Below are positions 4,564-6,872 of a stretch of DNA of 6,872 nt, in pieces. A model generated the notes under the pieces. That model was not told the DNA's origin, made no database searches, and was given only the letters and a program-made list of their open reading frames with translations. The DNA is from Gammaproteobacteria bacterium (GTDB taxonomy: Bacteria > Pseudomonadota > Gammaproteobacteria > Pseudomonadales > Azotimanducaceae): contig JAPPHP010000046.1 in assembly GCA_028821035.1 (NCBI GenBank), forward strand, positions 8,061-14,932, written 5' to 3'. Numbering within the stretch: the first letter of the stretch is position 1; each line of letters starts with the position of its first letter. A program made the translations under genes and the position numbers.

Positions 4564-5778
4564 TTGAGCAGCACCGACTCGGACCGACGGGTCGTATCGG
4601 GAATGCGGCCGACCGGCCGCATGCACATCGGCCACTATCACGGCGCACTCAAGAACTGGGTGCAGCTGCAGCACGAGTACGAGTGCCTCTTCTTCGTGGC
4701 CGACTGGCACGCGCTCACGACGCACTACCAGGACCCCGGCGTCATCGAGCAGCACAGCATCGACATGGTCGTGGACTGGCTCGCCGCCGGCATCAGCCCC
4801 GGCGCGTCGACCATCTTCGTGCAGAGCCGCGTGCCGGAACACGCGGAGCTGCACCTCCTCTTGTCGATGATCACGCCGGTGAGCTGGCTCGAGCGCGTGC
4901 CGACCTACAAGGAACAGCAGCAGAAGCTCAACGACCGGGACCTCTCGACGTACGGCTTCCTGGGGTACCCGGTCCTGCAGGCGGCGGACGTGTTGATCTA
5001 CCGGGCCGGGAAGGTCCCGGTGGGCGCGGACCAGGTGCCCAACATCGAGCTCATGCGCGAGATCGCCCGCCGCTTCAACCACATCTACGGCCGCGAGCCG
5101 CGCTTCGAGGAGCATGCCCAGGCGGCAGTGCGCAAGATGGGCCGCAAGGCGGCGCGGCTCTACCAGTCGGCCCGCCGGGACTACCTCGAGCGCGGCGACC
5201 GCGAGGCCCTCGAGCGCGCCCGGGCGCTGTTGTCCGAGCAGCAGAACCTCTCGATCGGCGACCGGGAGCGGCTGTTCGGGTATCTCGAGGGCGGCGGCCG
5301 CATCGTGCTGGCCGAGACCCAGGCGCTGCTGACCAAGACATCGGTCTTTCCGGGGCTGAACGGCGACAAGATGTCGAAGTCCTACGGCAACGACATCCCC
5401 ATGCGCGGGGAACCGGAGGTCACCGAGAAGAAGATCCGGACGATGCCCACCGACCCGGCGCGCGTCCGCCGCAGCGACCCGGGCGATCCCGACAAATGCC
5501 CGGTGTTCGCCATGCACCAGGCGCTCTCGTCCGAGGACGTCTGCAACTGGGCGGCCGAGAACTGCCGCTCCGCCGGCATCGGGTGCATCGACTGCAAGGG
5601 ACCGCTCATCGATACGATCGTCGCGGGACAGACGCAGTTCCGCGAGCGGGCCGCGCAGTTCGAGGAGAACCCGGACCTCGTGCGCACCATCATCGTCGAG
5701 GGGTCCGAGGCGGCCCGCGACATCGCCCGCGAGACGATGGAGGACGTGCGGGCGGCCGTGGGCGTCAGCCACCGATGA
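4564..5778 (+). CDS. trpS: Tryptophanyl-tRNA synthetase, long form
   Basis: Class I synthetase that charges tRNA-Trp in the cytoplasm. SGMRPTGRMHIGHYHG at 12-27 holds the HIGH motif (21-24), and GDKMSKSYGN holds KMSKS at 269-273. The region between them carries the tryptophan-binding core, with ADWHALTTHY, PVLQAADVLIY and PVGADQVPNIELMREIARRFN. At 404 residues it exceeds the compact form of about 335. A charged insertion at roughly 182-258 precedes KMSKS, as in the Pseudomonas and Xanthomonas long form. Cysteines 312, 334, 341 and 344 form C-x21-C-x6-C-x2-C, resembling a known iron-sulfur motif. I chose TTG at 4564. The first ATG falls inside the SGMRPTG motif, the upstream TTG at 4531 overlaps the -10 element, and this start gives a normal-length N-terminus. 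No Shine-Dalgarno sequence is seen. The stop overlaps scpA (ATGA). Confidence 0.95.
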   Translation: MSSTDSDRRVVSGMRPTGRMHIGHYHGALKNWVQLQHEYECLFFVADWHALTTHYQDPGVIEQHSIDMVVDWLAAGISPGASTIFVQSRVPEHAELHLLLSMITPVSWLERVPTYKEQQQKLNDRDLSTYGFLGYPVLQAADVLIYRAGKVPVGADQVPNIELMREIARRFNHIYGREPRFEEHAQAAVRKMGRKAARLYQSARRDYLERGDREALERARALLSEQQNLSIGDRERLFGYLEGGGRIVLAETQALLTKTSVFPGLNGDKMSKSYGNDIPMRGEPEVTEKKIRTMPTDPARVRRSDPGDPDKCPVFAMHQALSSEDVCNWAAENCRSAGIGCIDCKGPLIDTIVAGQTQFRERAAQFEENPDLVRTIIVEGSEAARDIARETMEDVRAAVGVSHR

Positions 5779-6608
5779 GCGACGACGAGGGCCGCGTCAC
5801 GCGGCTCGACGCCGAGCGCCGCCGGCGCCGCGGCGGATCCGTCGTCGCCATCGTCGGGGAACGGGTGGTCGACGAACTGCCGACCGACCTCTACATCCCG
5901 CCCGACGCCCTCGAAGTGATCCTCGAGACGTTCGAGGGGCCCCTCGACCTGCTCCTCTACCTGATCCGGCGGCAGAACCTCGACATCCTCCAGGTCCAGG
6001 TGGCCGAGATCACGGACCAGTACATGCGCTACATCGAGCTGATGTCGGCGCTCCGGCTCACGCTCGCGGGGGAGTACCTCGCCATGGCGGCGACGCTGGC
6101 CGAGATCAAGTCGCGGCTCCTCCTACCGCGCCCGGCCGAGGACGAGGACGAGGAGGGCGACCCGCGCGCGGAACTGATCCGGCGCCTGCAGGAGTACGAA
6201 CGCATCCGGGACGCGGCGGAGCGGCTCGCCGACCTGCCGCGCCTGGAACGCGACGTCTTTCCCGCTGGCGCGGAGCCGCCGGAACTCGTGAAGGCGCACC
6301 CCCCGCCGGCGGTCGAACTCAAGGAGCTGATGCTCGCGATGGCGGACGTGCTCCACCGCGCCAACCTCAACCGGCATCACGCCGTCCAGTTCGAGGCGCT
6401 CTCGGTGCGCGAACGGATGACCCGCATCCTGGCCCGGGTGAACGCCGCCAGCCGGTTTCTTCCGCTCGAGGAGTTCTTCTCCCCGCAGGAGGGGAAGCAT
6501 GGCGTCATCGTGAGCTTCCTGGCGGTGCTCGAGCTCCACCGCGAGGGACTGATCGACGTCGTGCAGCACCGGGCCTTCGCGCCGATCTACCTGCGCGCCG
6601 CCTCCTGA
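5775..6608 (+). CDS. scpA: Segregation and condensation protein ScpA (SMC kleisin)
   Basis: Kleisin subunit of the SMC-ScpAB complex, which bridges the SMC head and neck and, with a ScpB dimer, organises and segregates the chromosome. The 277-residue product has an N-terminal extension with a run of five arginines at 15-19. The SMC-neck-binding domain follows with ETFEGPLDLLLYLIRRQNLD from residue 51. AGEYLAMAATLAEIKSRLLLP is the characteristic helix, followed by an acidic stretch, EDEDEEGD, and a linker. A C-terminal winged-helix region, EGKHGVIVSFLAVLELHREG, contacts the SMC head. ATG at 5775 overlaps the trpS stop by four bases (ATGA), so translation is probably coupled; no strong Shine-Dalgarno sequence is present. 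A much longer in-frame reading upstream overlaps trpS and is a high-GC artefact. It implies the genome encodes SMC rather than relying only on MukBEF, although smc itself is not in the window. Confidence 0.95.
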   Translation: MSDDEGRVTRLDAERRRRRGGSVVAIVGERVVDELPTDLYIPPDALEVILETFEGPLDLLLYLIRRQNLDILQVQVAEITDQYMRYIELMSALRLTLAGEYLAMAATLAEIKSRLLLPRPAEDEDEEGDPRAELIRRLQEYERIRDAAERLADLPRLERDVFPAGAEPPELVKAHPPPAVELKELMLAMADVLHRANLNRHHAVQFEALSVRERMTRILARVNAASRFLPLEEFFSPQEGKHGVIVSFLAVLELHREGLIDVVQHRAFAPIYLRAAS

Positions 6609-6621
6609 CCGGACGACCGCG

Positions 6622-6872
6622 ATGCTCCAGCAGACCGAAATCCGACGCGTGCTCGAGGCGGCGTTGCTCGCGTCGCCGGACCCCGTCTCTCTCCAGCGCA
6701 TGCTGCGGCTGTTCGCCCCGGGCGAACTGCCCGAGGCCAACCCGCGCCAGGCCGTGAAGAGCGCCCTCGCGGAGATCGAGTTCGACCTCGAGGGCCACGG
6801 GTACCGCCTGCGGCAGGTCGCGAGCGGCTACCGCTTCCAGGTCCGCCAGGAGCTGAGCCCGTGGATCAGCCG
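6622..6872 (+). CDS. scpB: Segregation and condensation protein ScpB, N-terminal part (cut by right edge)
   Basis: Partner of ScpA in the SMC condensin. ScpB dimers bind the middle of ScpA and help control the SMC ATPase ring. Eighty-three residues are visible out of a family usually 170-300 long. They form the first winged-helix domain, starting MLQQTEIRRVLEAALLASPD and continuing through SLQRMLRLF, EIEFDLEGHGYRLRQVASGYRFQVRQELSPWIS. The GYxLxxVASGYRFQ and SPW segments are typical ScpB features. ATG at 6622 fits the usual N-terminus, 13 bases after the scpA stop, with only a weak purine stretch upstream. The reading frame stays open to the window end. Identity rests on the family motifs and on its place directly after scpA. 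Confidence 0.93.
   Translation, partial: MLQQTEIRRVLEAALLASPDPVSLQRMLRLFAPGELPEANPRQAVKSALAEIEFDLEGHGYRLRQVASGYRFQVRQELSPWIS

Noticed and set aside
4532..4566. Tryptophan attenuator or T-box before trpS.
   Set aside because: The leader expected from the promoter is only about 26 bases, contains no Trp codon, and has no room for a T-box stem or an antiterminator.
4525..5772. Long open frame of about 415 codons antisense to trpS.
   Set aside because: It mirrors trpS almost base for base, has low-complexity Arg/Ala/Leu/Val/His composition and no family motif. Long antisense frames are expected in high-GC genes, and the plus strand has clear HIGH and KMSKS motifs.
4050..5774. Upstream in-frame extension of scpA giving an apparent product of about 850 residues.
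   Set aside because: The extension runs out of frame across yciO and trpS and is Pro/Arg/Ala-rich noise. The ScpA family starts near the ATG at 5775, which overlaps the trpS stop.

Overview
This window is a gene-dense piece of a high-GC bacterial chromosome. The protein families point to a gammaproteobacterium. A YciB/YciO divergent pair flanks a trpS-scpA-scpB run. TrpS is the long form I associate with Pseudomonas- and Xanthomonas-like bacteria, and PdxJ most resembles the form I know from Xanthomonadales and Bacteroidetes. I cannot name a genus. No mobile element, CRISPR array, tRNA or rRNA is visible, and no stretch over 300 bases lacks a gene.

Left half, minus strand, from about 3825 down to the left edge: yciB (inner-membrane septation protein), an SH3-and-anchor envelope protein, pdxJ (vitamin B6 synthesis), an exported cyclophilin-type peptidyl-prolyl isomerase, a membrane-anchored cold-shock-domain protein, then argS, which is cut by the left edge. 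The first five genes are joined by four consecutive 4-base stop/start overlaps (GTGA, GTGA, ATGA, GTGA). Only 5 bases separate the fifth gene from argS. This is almost certainly one transcription unit with translational coupling.

Right half, plus strand, from 3847 to the right edge: yciO (YrdC/Sua5-type protein), an 84-base gap holding an 18-bp tandem repeat and a perfect extended -10 promoter, then trpS, scpA (ATGA overlap with trpS) and scpB, which is cut by the right edge. The genes combine tRNA charging or modification with the ScpAB subunits of the SMC chromosome-organising complex.

The two transcription units diverge from a 21-base gap between the yciB and yciO start codons. A single AT-rich patch there reads as a -10 element on both strands, so both mRNAs may begin at or within a few bases of their start codons. 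Other points worth checking are the membrane-anchored cold-shock protein with its RG/RS-repeat linker, the four-cysteine motif in TrpS that resembles a known iron-sulfur site, and the duplication of the yciO stop region. Most genes are ordinary housekeeping genes. I see no evidence for a wholly new multi-gene system.
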